A stretch of DNA of 64,000 nt from Sphaerisporangium rufum (GCF_016863395.1 NZ_BOOU01000036.1:62001-126000), one strand, 5' to 3'. Counted from the stretch's first letter, positions 17,716 to 29,431 are shown. Numbers and translations are program-made. Notes: generated from the sequence alone by a model not told the origin.

Positions 17716-18333
17716 TCAGGCCGGCGCCGCCCCCTCCTCGCCCAGGTAACGCTGGATCGTCGGTGCCAGCAGGTCCACCAGCTCCTCGACGTCCGCGGAG
17801 GCCAGCGGCTCCAGGCGCAGCACGTAGCGCAGCAGCACCACGCCGAACATCTGGGCGAACGCCACCTCCATCCGCACCGGCGGGATGCCGAGCCCCGCCA
17901 CCACGCGGTCCAGCACCGCCCGGGTGAGGAACTCGCGGATCATCACCCCGAACTGCTCGTTGGTCATCGCGCTGCGCATCACCGCGATGATCGACTCGCG
18001 GGCCGCCGGGTCGGCCGTCATCGTCAGCAGGAAGCGGACCAGCCGCCGGCCGATCTCCTCCCGCGGCCCCGCCAGGATCAGCGGGATCGCCTGGTCGGGA
18101 TCCACCGGCAACCGCAACGCGGCGACGAAGATGCCCTCCTTGGTGGCGAAATAGTGGTGCACGAGAGCCGGATCCACCCCGGCCTCGCGGGCGATGCCCC
18201 GGACCGTGGCCTTGTCGAAGCCCTTCGCGGCGAAGATCTTGCGGGCCGCGGCGATGATCTCGCCCCGGGTGTCGGCGGAGCCGGGACGGCGCCCCGGGCG
18301 CCGCCGCCCGGCCGGCGCGCTCTGGTCGGTCAT
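17716..18333 (-). CDS. TetR-family transcriptional regulator
   Basis: A 205-residue TetR repressor. A basic N-terminal arm ([15 protein letters not shown]) precedes the HTH: IIAAARKIFAAKGFDKATVRGIAREAGVDPALVHHYFATKEGIF. The C-terminal ligand domain begins around residue 85 and looks like the TetR_C_16-type domain common in actinomycetes (AIPLILAGPREEIGRRLVRF). It lies 13 bp after the sugar-isomerase-like gene on the same strand, so the two are probably co-transcribed. The ligand is unknown. Confidence 0.88.
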   Translation of the reverse strand: MTDQSAPAGRRRPGRRPGSADTRGEIIAAARKIFAAKGFDKATVRGIAREAGVDPALVHHYFATKEGIFVAALRLPVDPDQAIPLILAGPREEIGRRLVRFLLTMTADPAARESIIAVMRSAMTNEQFGVMIREFLTRAVLDRVVAGLGIPPVRMEVAFAQMFGVVLLRYVLRLEPLASADVEELVDLLAPTIQRYLGEEGAAPA

Positions 18334-18346
18334 GGAGTCGATTCGA

Positions 18347-19162
18347 TCACGTCGTGGAGGAGGCGGCGAAGTGCAGGCGCGCGAACGCCAGGCCTTCGGC
18401 CAGGTCGTCGATCCGCTCGGTGCGCCCGGCGGCCTTGCGGGTGTTGACCTCCAGCACGATCAGCCCGCCGTACCCGGTGGAGGCCAGCCGCTCCAGCATG
18501 CGCGCGCACGGTTGGTTGCCCCGGCCGGGCACCAGGTGCTCGTCCTTGTTGGTGGTGCCCACGCCGTCGGCCAGGTGCAGGTGCGCCAGCCGGTCACCGA
18601 GCTTCTCCGCCATCTCCAGCGCGTCCGACCCCGACACCGCGGTGTGCGACAGGTCCAGGGTGACCTGCGGGTAGTCCTGGTCCACCGGATCCCAGCCCGG
18701 GGAGTACGGCACCACCTCGGTACCGCGGGCCCGCAGCGGGAACATGTTCTCCACCGCGAAGATCACATCGGTCTCGTCCCGCATCCGGGCCAGGCCGATC
18801 TCGAAGTCGCGGGCGTAGTCGCGCTGCCAGCGGAACGGCGGGTGCACCACGACGGTCTCGGCGCCGAGCCGCTCGGCCGCCTTGCGCGCGCGGACCAGCT
18901 TGGCCCAGGGGTCGCGGCCCCACACCCGCTGGGTGACGAGGAGGCAGGGGGCGTGCACGGCCAGCACCGGGAGCTGGTAGTGGTCGACCAGCCGCTCCAG
19001 CACGTCGATGTCCTGGCTGACCGGGTCGGCGCCCACCATCACCTCGACGCCGTCGTAGCCCAGCCGCGCGGCCAGCTCGAAGGCGTCCGGAGTGCGCTCC
19101 GGATACACCGACGCGGTGGACAACGCGATCTTGGCGTTCGGGACTCGGATGACGTCGGTCAC
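18347..19162 (-). CDS. Xylose-isomerase-like TIM-barrel protein (sugar phosphate isomerase/epimerase family)
   Basis: A 271-residue AP_endonuc_2-type TIM barrel. Typical strand ends are visible: [61 protein letters not shown] and VLEVNTR. The Glu/His/Asp ligands of the divalent-metal site are present (VEN, DLSH, HLAD, LEVN). The GTG at 19162 is chosen because TAGGCT (19170-19175) is 7 nt upstream, suggesting a leaderless message; a longer start would add an unstructured tail. The substrate is unknown. TetR follows 13 bp later, perhaps regulating it. Confidence 0.8.
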   Translation of the reverse strand: MTDVIRVPNAKIALSTASVYPERTPDAFELAARLGYDGVEVMVGADPVSQDIDVLERLVDHYQLPVLAVHAPCLLVTQRVWGRDPWAKLVRARKAAERLGAETVVVHPPFRWQRDYARDFEIGLARMRDETDVIFAVENMFPLRARGTEVVPYSPGWDPVDQDYPQVTLDLSHTAVSGSDALEMAEKLGDRLAHLHLADGVGTTNKDEHLVPGRGNQPCARMLERLASTGYGGLIVLEVNTRKAAGRTERIDDLAEGLAFARLHFAASSTT

Positions 19163-19281
19163 AACTGCCAGCCTAAGCCGGGTCGCGTCCTGGTGGCGCG
19201 GCGCTGCCCCGCCCACCGCCGAGTTCCGCCGCCGGGTTCCGCGGCGCCGGGCGCCGTCCGCGCTGGTCTAGCGTGTGTCCC

Positions 19282-19980
19282 ATGCCGCGGATCGTCGACG
19301 GGGCCATCCCGAGCCCGAACATCTGGAACTCGCCCCGCACCTACGAGGTGGAGAACCGCGCGGTCGACCCGGACGGCGCCGCGGACGCCGCCATCCGCGA
19401 GATCCGCCCGTGGACGGGCGCCTTCCTGCTGGACATCGGCTGCGGCACCGGATTCCACCTCCCCGCCTACGCCGCCGAGGCGGCCCGCGTCCTGGGCGTG
19501 GAGCCGCACCCGGGCCTGGCCCGGCTCGCGGCCGAACGCTGCCGCGGCCTGCCCGCCGTCGAGGTCCGCACCGCCGCCGCCCAGGCGCTGCCGGTGCCGG
19601 ACTCCTCGGTCGACGTGGCGATCGCCCGGTGGGCGTACTTCTTCGGGCCCGGCTGCGAGCCCGGGCTGCGCGAGCTGTCCCGGGTGGTGCGGCGGGGCGG
19701 CGCCGCCTTCGTCATCGACATCGACGCCGCCCGCGGGCCGTTCGGCGGGTGGTTCACCCGTACGGTGCCCGGCTACTCGGCCGCCGCGGTCGAGGCGTTC
19801 TGGTCGCGCCAGGGCTGGCGGCGCCGCGATCTCGACCTGCGCATGGTGTTCGACTCCCGAGCGGACCTCGCCTCGGTGCTGCGCATCGAGTTCGCGCCCG
19901 CCGTCGCCGAGGAGGCCATCGCCGCGACACCGGGCCTGGAGATCGCCTACCCCAACGTGCTGCGCTGGCGCGAGTTCTGA
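19282..19980 (+). CDS. SAM-dependent class I methyltransferase
   Basis: A 232-residue Methyltransf_11-type enzyme. Motif I is FLLDIGCGTGFHLPAYA, motif II ends LGVEPHP, motif post-II has AAAQALPVPDSSVDVAIARWAYFF, and a GGAAFVIDID strand follows. The start ATG 19282 is set by TAGCGT (19269-19274) 7 nt upstream; the earlier in-frame GTG at 19273 lies inside that promoter element. It diverges from the isomerase-TetR pair. The substrate is unknown, and a small-molecule target is likely given the lack of RNA or DNA-binding parts. Confidence 0.83.
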   Translation: MPRIVDGAIPSPNIWNSPRTYEVENRAVDPDGAADAAIREIRPWTGAFLLDIGCGTGFHLPAYAAEAARVLGVEPHPGLARLAAERCRGLPAVEVRTAAAQALPVPDSSVDVAIARWAYFFGPGCEPGLRELSRVVRRGGAAFVIDIDAARGPFGGWFTRTVPGYSAAAVEAFWSRQGWRRRDLDLRMVFDSRADLASVLRIEFAPAVAEEAIAATPGLEIAYPNVLRWREF

Positions 19981-20001
19981 CCCGCCGCGGGATGCCGGCG
20001 C

Positions 20002-20033
20002 TTGACCTTGACGTTGACGTCAACATCTACCGT
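20002..20033 (+). promoter_or_regulatory. MerR-type promoter with palindrome in an over-long spacer
   Basis: TTGACC (20002-20007) and TACCGT (20028-20033) are separated by 20 bp. A perfect 12-bp palindrome GTTGACGTCAAC (20013-20024) lies between them. Long spacers with a central dyad are the hallmark of MerR-activated promoters. The merR-thioredoxin pair starts 22 bp downstream. Confidence 0.72.
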
Positions 20034-20054
20034 GCGTCTGGAGGAGGAGGCCGG

Positions 20055-20435
20055 ATGCGGATCGGAGAGCTGGCCAGGCTGGCAGGGGTGAGCACCCGGG
20101 CGGTGCGCTACTACGAGCAGCAGGGCCTGATCTCGTCCCGGCGCTCGGCCAACGGGTACCGGGAGTACGACGAGGCCGACCTCCGGCTGGTCACCGAGAT
20201 CAGATCGCTGGTCACCGTGGGGTTCACCCTGCGCGACGCCCGGCCGTTCGTGGAGTGCCTGCGCGCCGGGCACGAGACGGGCGGGTCGTGCCCGGAGTCG
20301 GTGGCGGTCTACCGCCGCAAGCTCGGGGAGATCGACGAGCAGATCCGCGCCCTGCTCGACCGGCGCGCCGAGGTGGCCGCACAGCTGGCCGAGGCGTGCC
20401 CGGGATGCACGTTGACGAGAGAGGACCCCCGATGA
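20055..20435 (+). CDS. MerR-family transcriptional regulator, first gene of a thioredoxin operon
   Basis: A 126-residue MerR protein. The winged HTH is canonical (MRIGELARLAGVSTRAVRYYEQQGLI, then SANGYREYDEADLRLV), followed by the dimerising helix QIRALLDRRAEVAAQL. Cysteines occur in GGSCPES and in a C-terminal CPGC (Cys115, Cys118), so thiol or metal sensing is plausible. GGAGGAGG precedes the ATG at 20055. Its stop overlaps the thioredoxin start by 4 nt (ATGA), and the promoter upstream has the MerR-type long spacer, so it probably activates its own operon. Confidence 0.88.
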   Translation: MRIGELARLAGVSTRAVRYYEQQGLISSRRSANGYREYDEADLRLVTEIRSLVTVGFTLRDARPFVECLRAGHETGGSCPESVAVYRRKLGEIDEQIRALLDRRAEVAAQLAEACPGCTLTREDPR

Positions 20436-20746
20436 TCACGCTGACCGCGGAGAACTTCGCCGACGTGGTGCTGCGGAGCGACAAGCCCGTGCTGGTCGAC
20501 TTCTGGACCGAGTGGTGCCCGCCCTGCCGGATGGTGGCGCCGGTGCTGGAGGAGATCGCCGGCGAGTACGCCGACCGGCTCACCGTCGCCAAGCTCAACG
20601 CCGAGGACCACCCGGAGATCGCCGCCCGCTACGGGGTGATGGGCTTTCCGACCCTGAACCTGTACCGCGACGGCGAGGTGGTGCGCCAGATCATCGGCGC
20701 CAAGCCCAAGCGGCTGCTGCTGGCCGAACTGGACGGCGGGTTCTGA
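20432..20746 (+). CDS. Thioredoxin with WCPPC active site
   Basis: A 104-residue thioredoxin fold: MITLTAENFADVVL, the active site WCPPC (Cys29, Cys32), VAKLNAEDHPEIAARYGV, and the cis-Pro loop GFPTLNLY. The active site is Cys-Pro-Pro-Cys rather than the usual Cys-Gly-Pro-Cys, which should change its redox potential and is common in stress-specific thioredoxins. It is translationally coupled to the MerR regulator, suggesting induction by thiol-reactive or metal stress rather than housekeeping. Confidence 0.9.
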   Translation: MITLTAENFADVVLRSDKPVLVDFWTEWCPPCRMVAPVLEEIAGEYADRLTVAKLNAEDHPEIAARYGVMGFPTLNLYRDGEVVRQIIGAKPKRLLLAELDGGF

Positions 20747-20760
20747 CGGCGGCGCACCGC

Positions 20761-20819
20761 GTTCGCCGATGCCGCGTTCGCCGATGCCGCGTTCGCCGAT
20801 GCCGCGTTCGTCGCACCGC
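20761..20819. repeat. Tandem 15-bp repeat before radA
   Basis: GTTCGCCGATGCCGC occurs three times in tandem (20761, 20776, 20791), followed by a degenerate fourth copy (20806-20819). It ends 20 bp before the radA -10 hexamer TAGCGT (20839-20844). Confidence 0.9.
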
Positions 20820-20850
20820 GTTTGTCGGCGCCGGCCGATAGCGTGCCGCC

Positions 20851-22284
20851 ATGACCAAGACGCAGAAGGCCGGTTACCGCTGCGCCGAGTGCGGCTGGCG
20901 CACCGCCAAGTGGGTCGGCCGCTGCGGCGAGTGCCAGGCATGGGGCACGGTCGACGAGGAGGGCGCCCGCGCCGGGGTGCACGTCGTCCAGGGCGGCGCG
21001 GTCAGCGCGCCGGCGCTGCCCATCGCCCAGGTGAAGGCGGAGATCGCCCGGGCCCGCACCACCGGGGTGGGCGAGCTGGACCGGGTGCTCGGCGGCGGGC
21101 TGGTGCCCGGCGCGGTGGTGCTGCTGGCCGGCGAGCCCGGCATCGGCAAGTCCACCCTGCTGCTGGAGGCCGCCGCCAGCATGGCCCGGTACGAGACGGT
21201 GCTCTACATCACCGGCGAGGAGTCCGCCTCCCAGGTGCGGCTGCGCGCCGACCGCATCGGAGCCGTCCAGGACGAGCTGTACCTGGCGGCGGAGACCGAG
21301 CTGTCGGCCCTGGTGAGCCATGTGGAGAAGGTCCAGCCGCGGTTGCTGGTGGTCGACTCGGTGCAGACCATCGGCTCCGCGCAGGGCACCGGGGTGCCCG
21401 GCGGGGTCACCCAGGTGCGCGAGGTCACCGGCAACCTCGTCCGGCTGGCCAAGGAGCGCGGCATCTCCACCGTCCTGGTCGGCCACGTGACCAAGGACGG
21501 CACGATCGCCGGCCCGCGCACCATGGAGCACCTGGTCGACGTGGTGCTGCACTTCGAGGGCGACCGCCACTCGCGGCTGCGCATGGTCCGCTGCGTCAAG
21601 AACCGCTTCGGGCCGACCGACGAGGTGGGCTGCTTCGACCTCAACGAGCGCGGCATCCACGGGCTGTCCGACCCGAGCGGCCTGTTCGTGTCCCGGCGCT
21701 CGGAGCCGGTCTCCGGCACCTGCGTCACCGTCACGGTGGAGGGCACCCGGCCCATCCCGGCCGAGGTGCAGGCGCTGGTCGGGCCGACCGAGGCCCAGCA
21801 GCCCCGCCGGTCGTCCTCCGGGCTCGACCCGTTCCGGGTCACCATGATCCTCGCGGTGCTGGAGCGCCGGCTGAACGCCCGGCTGAGCGGCTGCGACGTC
21901 TTCACCGCCACCGTCGGCGGCATCCGGCTGGCCGACCCGGCGGTCGATCTCGCCGTCATGCTCGCCGTGGCCAGCGCGGCCGGCGACCGCCCGCTGCCGC
22001 CGGGGCTGGTCGTGCTCGGCGAGGTCGGCCTGGCCGGCGAGCTGCGCCCGGTGCGCGACGTGCGCCGCCGGGTCGCCGAGGCCGCCCGGCTCGGCTTCAC
22101 CCACGCCCTGGTGCCCGCCGGCTCGCTGGAGGAGGGCGCCGGCCCGCCGCCGGGCGCCGCCGGGGCGGCCGGCCGGCAGCCGGTGCCGGTGGAGCGACCG
22201 CCGCTGCGCACCACCGCCTTCTCCCGCGGCTTCGAGGTCACCGAGGCGGAGAACGTCTGGGACGCCCTCACCCACGTCACCTGA
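20851..22284 (+). CDS. radA: DNA repair protein RadA (branch migration ATPase)
   Basis: A 477-residue RadA/Sms. A zinc finger [18 protein letters not shown] comes at residues 8-30, a RecA-type ATPase with Walker [10 protein letters not shown] at residues 94-102, the RadA-specific KNRFG motif at residues 250-254, and a C-terminal Lon-like domain. RadA processes recombination intermediates. The ATG at 20851 is 6 nt after TAGCGT (20839-20844). The downstream disA start is 67 bp away. The radA-disA order is widely conserved, and RadA is reported to restrain DisA activity in bacilli and mycobacteria. Confidence 0.97.
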   Translation: MTKTQKAGYRCAECGWRTAKWVGRCGECQAWGTVDEEGARAGVHVVQGGAVSAPALPIAQVKAEIARARTTGVGELDRVLGGGLVPGAVVLLAGEPGIGKSTLLLEAAASMARYETVLYITGEESASQVRLRADRIGAVQDELYLAAETELSALVSHVEKVQPRLLVVDSVQTIGSAQGTGVPGGVTQVREVTGNLVRLAKERGISTVLVGHVTKDGTIAGPRTMEHLVDVVLHFEGDRHSRLRMVRCVKNRFGPTDEVGCFDLNERGIHGLSDPSGLFVSRRSEPVSGTCVTVTVEGTRPIPAEVQALVGPTEAQQPRRSSSGLDPFRVTMILAVLERRLNARLSGCDVFTATVGGIRLADPAVDLAVMLAVASAAGDRPLPPGLVVLGEVGLAGELRPVRDVRRRVAEAARLGFTHALVPAGSLEEGAGPPPGAAGAAGRQPVPVERPPLRTTAFSRGFEVTEAENVWDALTHVT

Positions 22285-22351
22285 CCGCTCCTCCGGCCCG
22301 GGGCGGCCGGTCGCCGGTAAACTGGAGCCGTCTGCGACCACCGGGGGCCAT

Positions 22352-23440
22352 GTGGCGAACAACACGAAGGGGATCGACGAGCGGCGACGGGCCACCCTTG
22401 CCACGCTCGCCCCCGGAACCGAGCTGCGGGACGGGCTGGAGCGCATCCTGCGCGGCCACACCGGCGCGCTGATCGTGCTCGGCTACAACGGCACGGTGCG
22501 CGAGGTCTGCACCGGCGGCTTCCAGCTCGACGTCGAGTTCTCCGCCACCCGGCTGCGCGAGCTCGCCAAGATGGACGGGGCCATCGTGGTCGACCTCGCG
22601 GCGCACAAGATCGTCCGGGCCGCGGTGCATCTGGTGCCCGACTCGTCGATCCCCACCAACGAGTCCGGCACCCGGCACCGCACCGCCCAGCGGGTGGCCC
22701 TGCAGACCGGCTTCCCGGTCATCTCGATCAGCAAGTCCATGCGGATCATCGCCCTCTACCTGGACGGCGTGCGGTACGTCATGGAGGAGTCGGCGGCCAT
22801 CCTGTCCAAGGCCAACCAGGCGCTGGCCACCCTGGAGCGGTACAAGATGCGGCTGGACGAGGTGTCCGGCACGCTGTCCGCCCTGGAGATCGAGGATCTG
22901 GTCACCGTTCGGGACGTCGCGGTGGTGGTGCAGCGGCTGGAGATGGTGCGCCGCATCTCCGGCGAGATCGAGGGATACGTCGCGGAGCTCGGCACCGACG
23001 GGCGCCTGCTGTCGCTGCAGCTCACCGAGCTGGTGGGCGGGGTCGAGGAGGACCGCGACCTGATCATGCGCGACTACCTGCCGGCCGAGGCCGGCCGCCG
23101 GGCCCGCCGGCGCGGCGAGGCGCTCGCCGAGCTGGGCGGGCTGTCCGCGGCCGACCTGCTCGACCTGACCGCGGTCGCGCACGTCCTCGGGCACGACGGC
23201 TCGGAGTCCCTGGAGACGCCGGTGAGCCCGCGCGGCTTCCGGCTGCTCGCCAAGGTGCCCCGGCTGCCCGCCAGCGTGGTGGACCGGCTGGTCGACCACT
23301 TCGGCGGCCTGCAGAAGCTGCTGGCCGCCAGCACCGACGACCTGCAGTCGGTGGGCGGCGTCGGCGAGTCGCGGGCGCGCAGCGTGCGCGAGGGCCTGTC
23401 CCGGCTGGCCGAGGCCTCCATCCTCGAACGCTACGTCTGA
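22352..23440 (+). CDS. disA: DNA integrity scanning protein DisA, diadenylate cyclase
   Basis: A 362-residue cyclase that makes c-di-AMP from two ATP while scanning DNA. The DAC domain (about 1-150) has the catalytic DGA at Asp75-Ala77 and RHRT at residues 108-111. A helical linker follows. The C-terminus has the helix-hairpin-helix region ([22 protein letters not shown]). The GTG start at 22352 follows ATG-less GGGGGCCAT. A TAAACT hexamer at about 22317 could be its own promoter. Actinomycetes usually have DisA as the sole c-di-AMP synthase, so this gene likely supplies the ligand for the riboswitch at 33183-33344. Confidence 0.96.
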   Translation: MANNTKGIDERRRATLATLAPGTELRDGLERILRGHTGALIVLGYNGTVREVCTGGFQLDVEFSATRLRELAKMDGAIVVDLAAHKIVRAAVHLVPDSSIPTNESGTRHRTAQRVALQTGFPVISISKSMRIIALYLDGVRYVMEESAAILSKANQALATLERYKMRLDEVSGTLSALEIEDLVTVRDVAVVVQRLEMVRRISGEIEGYVAELGTDGRLLSLQLTELVGGVEEDRDLIMRDYLPAEAGRRARRRGEALAELGGLSAADLLDLTAVAHVLGHDGSESLETPVSPRGFRLLAKVPRLPASVVDRLVDHFGGLQKLLAASTDDLQSVGGVGESRARSVREGLSRLAEASILERYV

Positions 23441-23467
23441 GCCGGCCGCAGCGGCGCGCCGGCCGGC

Positions 23468-24121
23468 TCACCGCAGGTGGAAGACCACCTCGGGGCTCGC
23501 CAGCCCGCCCAGGCGCGCCCTGGCCACGTAGGTGCCCGCCCGGGCGCGGGGCCGGGCGGCCCGGCAGTCGGGCGCGGACCGGCGGCGGTCCCAGTCGATC
23601 TGCTGCACGTAGGGCACGCCGCGCCGCAGCCGGCGCACCCGGGTGCCGTCGCCGCTCAGGCAGTCCGCCGTCGACCACACCCGGTCGTCGCCGGAGGTGA
23701 TCCGCACCTCCACCGCGCGCGGTCCTACGTCGACCGCGCACTCGGCGCGGCCGACGTTGACGACGGTGAGCAGGAAACCGGAGCCGGCGCGGGCCGGGTG
23801 GATCTTCGCGTCGCGGTGCAGGCTCAGCACCAGGTCGGCGTCGGCACAGGCGCCGGACGGCGGGACGCCGGGCGCCGCGGCGCCGGGGACCGGCGGGCGC
23901 CCGGACGGCGCGGGCGGGCGCGCCGGACCGGCGCTCGGCGAGGCGTGCGGGCTCCGGGAGGTCTCCGGACGCGGCCGGTCCCGCGAGCCGGACGCGCTCG
24001 TGCAGGCCCACGCGACCACGGCGACCACGACCAGGGCGCCGGTGAGCACCGACACCCGGCGCCGCCAGTAGACGTCCGGGCCCTCTACTCCGACATCACC
24101 ACGGAACGTGTCCGGATCCAT
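23468..24121 (-). CDS. Single-pass membrane protein with extracytoplasmic Pro-rich linker and beta domain
   Basis: A 217-residue protein of unknown function. A short cytoplasmic start (MDPDTFRGDVG) precedes one TM helix at about residues 25-42 (VLTGALVVVAVVAWACT). A Ser/Pro/Gly linker of about 60 residues follows. The C-terminal beta-rich domain has four cysteines (ACADADL, RAECAVD, ADCLSGD, PDCRAA), possibly two disulfides outside the cell. The ATG at 24121 is the first that gives a sensible N-terminus. It converges with disA, with a 27-bp gap, and diverges from mutY. Its fold may resemble DUF4232-like or immunoglobulin-like wall proteins, at low confidence. Confidence 0.65.
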   Translation of the reverse strand: MDPDTFRGDVGVEGPDVYWRRRVSVLTGALVVVAVVAWACTSASGSRDRPRPETSRSPHASPSAGPARPPAPSGRPPVPGAAAPGVPPSGACADADLVLSLHRDAKIHPARAGSGFLLTVVNVGRAECAVDVGPRAVEVRITSGDDRVWSTADCLSGDGTRVRRLRRGVPYVQQIDWDRRRSAPDCRAARPRARAGTYVARARLGGLASPEVVFHLR

Positions 24122-24335
24122 ACGTACAGTATGGAGAGTCGCGATACTGCGAGCGTGCCGACCCGCCGAGCAGGCGATCCCGGCCACCGGAACGTACCTG
24201 GCATTCACCAACGCATCACCCGGCCTTGGCTTTGGCCGTGACCGTGACCGTGGCCGGGCCACCCGCGCGCCGGGCGGCCGGTCGTCCGCCGGTTCCGGTG
24301 CGGGCCGGGCGGCGGCCGCCGATAGGCTCCAGGAC

Positions 24336-25229
24336 GTGGCGACCGAACACCGTCCCGGGACGGCGGGCACCGGGCTGCACACCCCCATCCTCGACTGGTA
24401 CGCGGCCAACGCCCGCGACCTGCCCTGGCGGGCTCCGGACGCCGGGCCGTGGGGCATCCTGGTCAGCGAGATCATGCTGCAGCAGACCCCGGTCGCCCGG
24501 GTGCTGCCGGTCTGGCGCGACTGGATGGCCCGCTGGCCCACCCCCGCCGCGCTGGCCGCCGAACCGCCCGGCGAGGCGGTGCGCCACTGGGGGCGGCTGG
24601 GCTACCCGCGCCGGGCGCTGAACCTGCACGCCTGCGCCCGGGCGATCACCGCCGAGCACGGCGGGCGGGTACCGGCGGGCCACGACGAGCTGCGCGCGCT
24701 GCCCGGCGTCGGCGAGTACACGGCCGCCGCCGTGGCGAGCTTCGCCTTCGGCGCACGGCACGCCGTACTCGACACCAACGTGCGCCGGGTGCTGGCCAGG
24801 GCCGTGCGCGGCGAGGAGTTCCCGCCGAAGGCCACCACCGCGATCGAGCGCAGGCTCGCCGAGTCGCTCATCCCGCCGGTGGACGCGCCCCGGTGGGCGG
24901 TGGCGGTGATGGAGCTGGGCGCGCTGGTCTGCACCGCCCGCACCCCCCGGTGCGCCGGATGCCCGATCGCGGCCGGCTGCGCCTGGCGGCTGGCCGGGCA
25001 ACCGGCCTACGACGGCCCGGAGCGGCGCGGGCAGGCCTACGCGGGCACCGATCGGCAGTGCCGAGGCCGGCTGCTGGCCGTGCTGCGCGACGCGCCCGGC
25101 GCGGTGCCCAAGGCCGCCCTGGACGCCGTCTGGGCCGACGCCACGCAGCGCGAGCGCGCCCTGGACGGGCTGGTCGCCGACGGCCTCGCCGAGGCGCTGG
25201 CGGACGGCACCTACCGGCTGCCCGGCTGA
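24336..25229 (+). CDS. mutY: A/G-specific adenine glycosylase MutY
   Basis: A 297-residue base-excision enzyme that removes A opposite 8-oxoG. The conserved EIMLQQTPVARVLPVW, the helix-hairpin-helix LPGVGEYTAAAVASFAF, the catalytic Asp146 (VLDTNVRR) and the 4Fe-4S ligands C-x6-C-x2-C-x5-C (CTARTPRCAGCPIAAGC) are all present. The C-terminus lacks the full NUDIX-like 8-oxoG domain of E. coli MutY, as in other compact actinobacterial forms. The GTG 24336 is set by TAGGCT (24323-24328) 7 nt upstream. It is a single gene. Confidence 0.93.
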   Translation: MATEHRPGTAGTGLHTPILDWYAANARDLPWRAPDAGPWGILVSEIMLQQTPVARVLPVWRDWMARWPTPAALAAEPPGEAVRHWGRLGYPRRALNLHACARAITAEHGGRVPAGHDELRALPGVGEYTAAAVASFAFGARHAVLDTNVRRVLARAVRGEEFPPKATTAIERRLAESLIPPVDAPRWAVAVMELGALVCTARTPRCAGCPIAAGCAWRLAGQPAYDGPERRGQAYAGTDRQCRGRLLAVLRDAPGAVPKAALDAVWADATQRERALDGLVADGLAEALADGTYRLPG

Positions 25230-25280
25230 CCCGGGCCGGCATCGCGCAGGTCCGTGATCGGGTGAGGTCGGGAACTCGGA

Positions 25281-26225
25281 TCAGGCGGCGAGCTTGAGGC
25301 CCAGGGCGGTGAGGTTGCGGCGGGTCCAGTCCAGCTCGTCGGCCAGGGTGGCGACCAGGGCGGCCGGGCCCTTGCCCTTGGCCGGGGCGGCCAGGCCGTG
25401 CGCCTCGACCTCGATGAGGGCCCCGCCGATCGGCGGGCCGGACAGGATCGCGGCGAGGGTGTCGGTGAGGATCGACTCGGTGGCCGGGGCCTCGCCGGAG
25501 TGGTTGTGCACGTGGCCCAGCTTGACCACCGAGGCGCCGGCGGCGGCCACCCGGCGCAGCGCCGGCCCGGGCTCCTCGACCCCGCAGGTCAGGTGGCAGG
25601 CGTCCAGGCAGACGCCGAGATACTCCGAATCGATGCCGCACACCCGCTCCACCGCCTGCTCGGTGGTCTCCAGCACGCAGCCGGGCCACGGCTGGAAGCC
25701 GACCCTGATCGTCTTGCCGGTGACGCTGTGCAGGCCGCGCAGCTCGCGGGAGAGCCGGTCCAGCCGGCGGGACGCGATCGCGTGCAGGTCGGCCGGCCAG
25801 TCGCGCCGCCAGCCGATCGGGATGGTGGAGACGCTGCCGTTGTGCACGTCGTCCGGCAGCAGGTAGGCGAGGATCTTCGCCAGCGACATGGTGTAGCGGT
25901 AGCGCTCCGGCTTGGCCCAGTCGGGGCCGGGGCTGTCCTGCCCCATGCCGCGCCCGCCGGCACCGTTGAGGCTGACGACCTCCAGGCCCCGTTCCTCCAG
26001 GGAACGGCGCAGCCGGACCAGCTCGATGCGGTCGGCGATGAGGTGGTCGGCCACCGCGGGGGCCAGCCAAAGGCCGATCCCGAGCCGGTCCACCCCGAGC
26101 CTGCGGCGCACCGGGACGGCGTACCGGGTGAGATGGGCGATCAGGTTCTCCAGATCCTCCGCGGGGTGGACGCCCGTGTTGTAGGACAGGTGGACGAGCG
26201 TGCCGTCCTCGTGACACAGCCGCAT
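25281..26225 (-). CDS. EboE-like TIM-barrel protein
   Basis: A 314-residue xylose-isomerase-like barrel. The start MRLCHEDGTLVHLSYNTGVHPAEDLENL, the GLWLAPAVADHL strand, EVVSLNGAG and a YLLPDDVHNGSVSTIPIGW stretch match what I recall of EboE, a metabolite-traffic protein of the ebo cluster. Metal-ligand-like acidic and His positions occur in DACHLTCGVEEP and KLGHVHNH. GGGGAGG precedes the ATG at 26225. EboA/B/C partners are not next to it, so here it stands alone; function and even assignment to EboE proper are uncertain. Confidence 0.6.
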   Translation of the reverse strand: MRLCHEDGTLVHLSYNTGVHPAEDLENLIAHLTRYAVPVRRRLGVDRLGIGLWLAPAVADHLIADRIELVRLRRSLEERGLEVVSLNGAGGRGMGQDSPGPDWAKPERYRYTMSLAKILAYLLPDDVHNGSVSTIPIGWRRDWPADLHAIASRRLDRLSRELRGLHSVTGKTIRVGFQPWPGCVLETTEQAVERVCGIDSEYLGVCLDACHLTCGVEEPGPALRRVAAAGASVVKLGHVHNHSGEAPATESILTDTLAAILSGPPIGGALIEVEAHGLAAPAKGKGPAALVATLADELDWTRRNLTALGLKLAA

Positions 26226-26596
26226 ATGGGTGCCTCCCCAGGCGAAGTCTCAGACCTCATCGCTTGCCGGTCCCGTCGTGGCCGCGTGCGGCGCAGGACC
26301 GGTTCCAGCCCGGCATCGGCCGGGCCCGCACGAGTCTTCCGGGCGGGCGGCGGTGTCCGCGTCATCTCGGCGGCCGACATCTCGCTACACCGGCGGGAGG
26401 ATCCCGGGCGGTGCCCGTCGTACTCGTTGTACTTGTGCGTCACTCGGCGAAGCGTGAACCGCCTCGCTCTACGGAGTGTAGTACTACCTTCGGTGGTGTC
26501 ATAGCGAATCGGCCGGATGTGATCGCAGAGATACCGAAGGCCCCCCGTGAGATGCCTCACGGGGGGCCTTGCGGGGTCGCTTTCGCGACGTGATCG
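26226..26596. other. 371-bp gap between EboE-like gene and clpC
   Basis: Contains the clpC terminator at 26537-26570 and a short palindrome GTAGTACTAC at 26478-26487, the latter in the likely promoter region of the leftward EboE-like gene. No gene is seen. Confidence 0.6.
26537..26570 (-). terminator. clpC terminator hairpin
   Basis: A perfect 15-bp stem (26537-26551 with 26556-26570, AAGGCCCCCCGTGAG and complement) with an ATGC loop, 27 bp after the clpC stop. Confidence 0.85.
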
Positions 26597-29140
<2,544 letters not shown>

Positions 29141-29299
29141 GTCGTCGCTCCTCACAGAGCGGTCAGGCAGCTCGGGATATCCGGGCCCGCCGCATCCGCA
29201 TGCTAGCCCCGACCGGCGACCGCTCAATACAGGAGACGTTCCCCGGGAGCAGGGCGTTCACCCTCCATCCAACTACCGATGAGGGCTCCGGTGTTCCCG

Positions 29300-29316
29300 C
29301 TACGCCGCAAGCGAAC
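29300..29316 (-). promoter_or_regulatory. Candidate ClgR box upstream of clpC
   Basis: On the minus strand GTTCGCTTGCGGCGTAG resembles the ClgR consensus GTTCGC-N5-GCGAAC; the second half-site is imperfect. ClgR activates clpC and clpP genes in actinobacteria. The site lies 160 bp before the start codon. Confidence 0.4.
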
Positions 29317-29390
29317 GACGTTTACTCAGGGCGAATTCTCCGACCGTCCCCGACCGCCCCGGAACGATCAGCACCGAAAACGCGATCATG

Positions 29391-29431
29391 CGGCTATGGC
29401 GGCGATTGGTCACCGTTCGCCGCCATAGCCG
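29391..29431 (-). terminator. lsr2 terminator
   Basis: A perfect 14-bp stem (29391-29404 with 29418-29431) and a 13-nt loop, 19 bp after the lsr2 stop. On the minus strand it is followed within 10 nt by TTTT. Confidence 0.8.
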
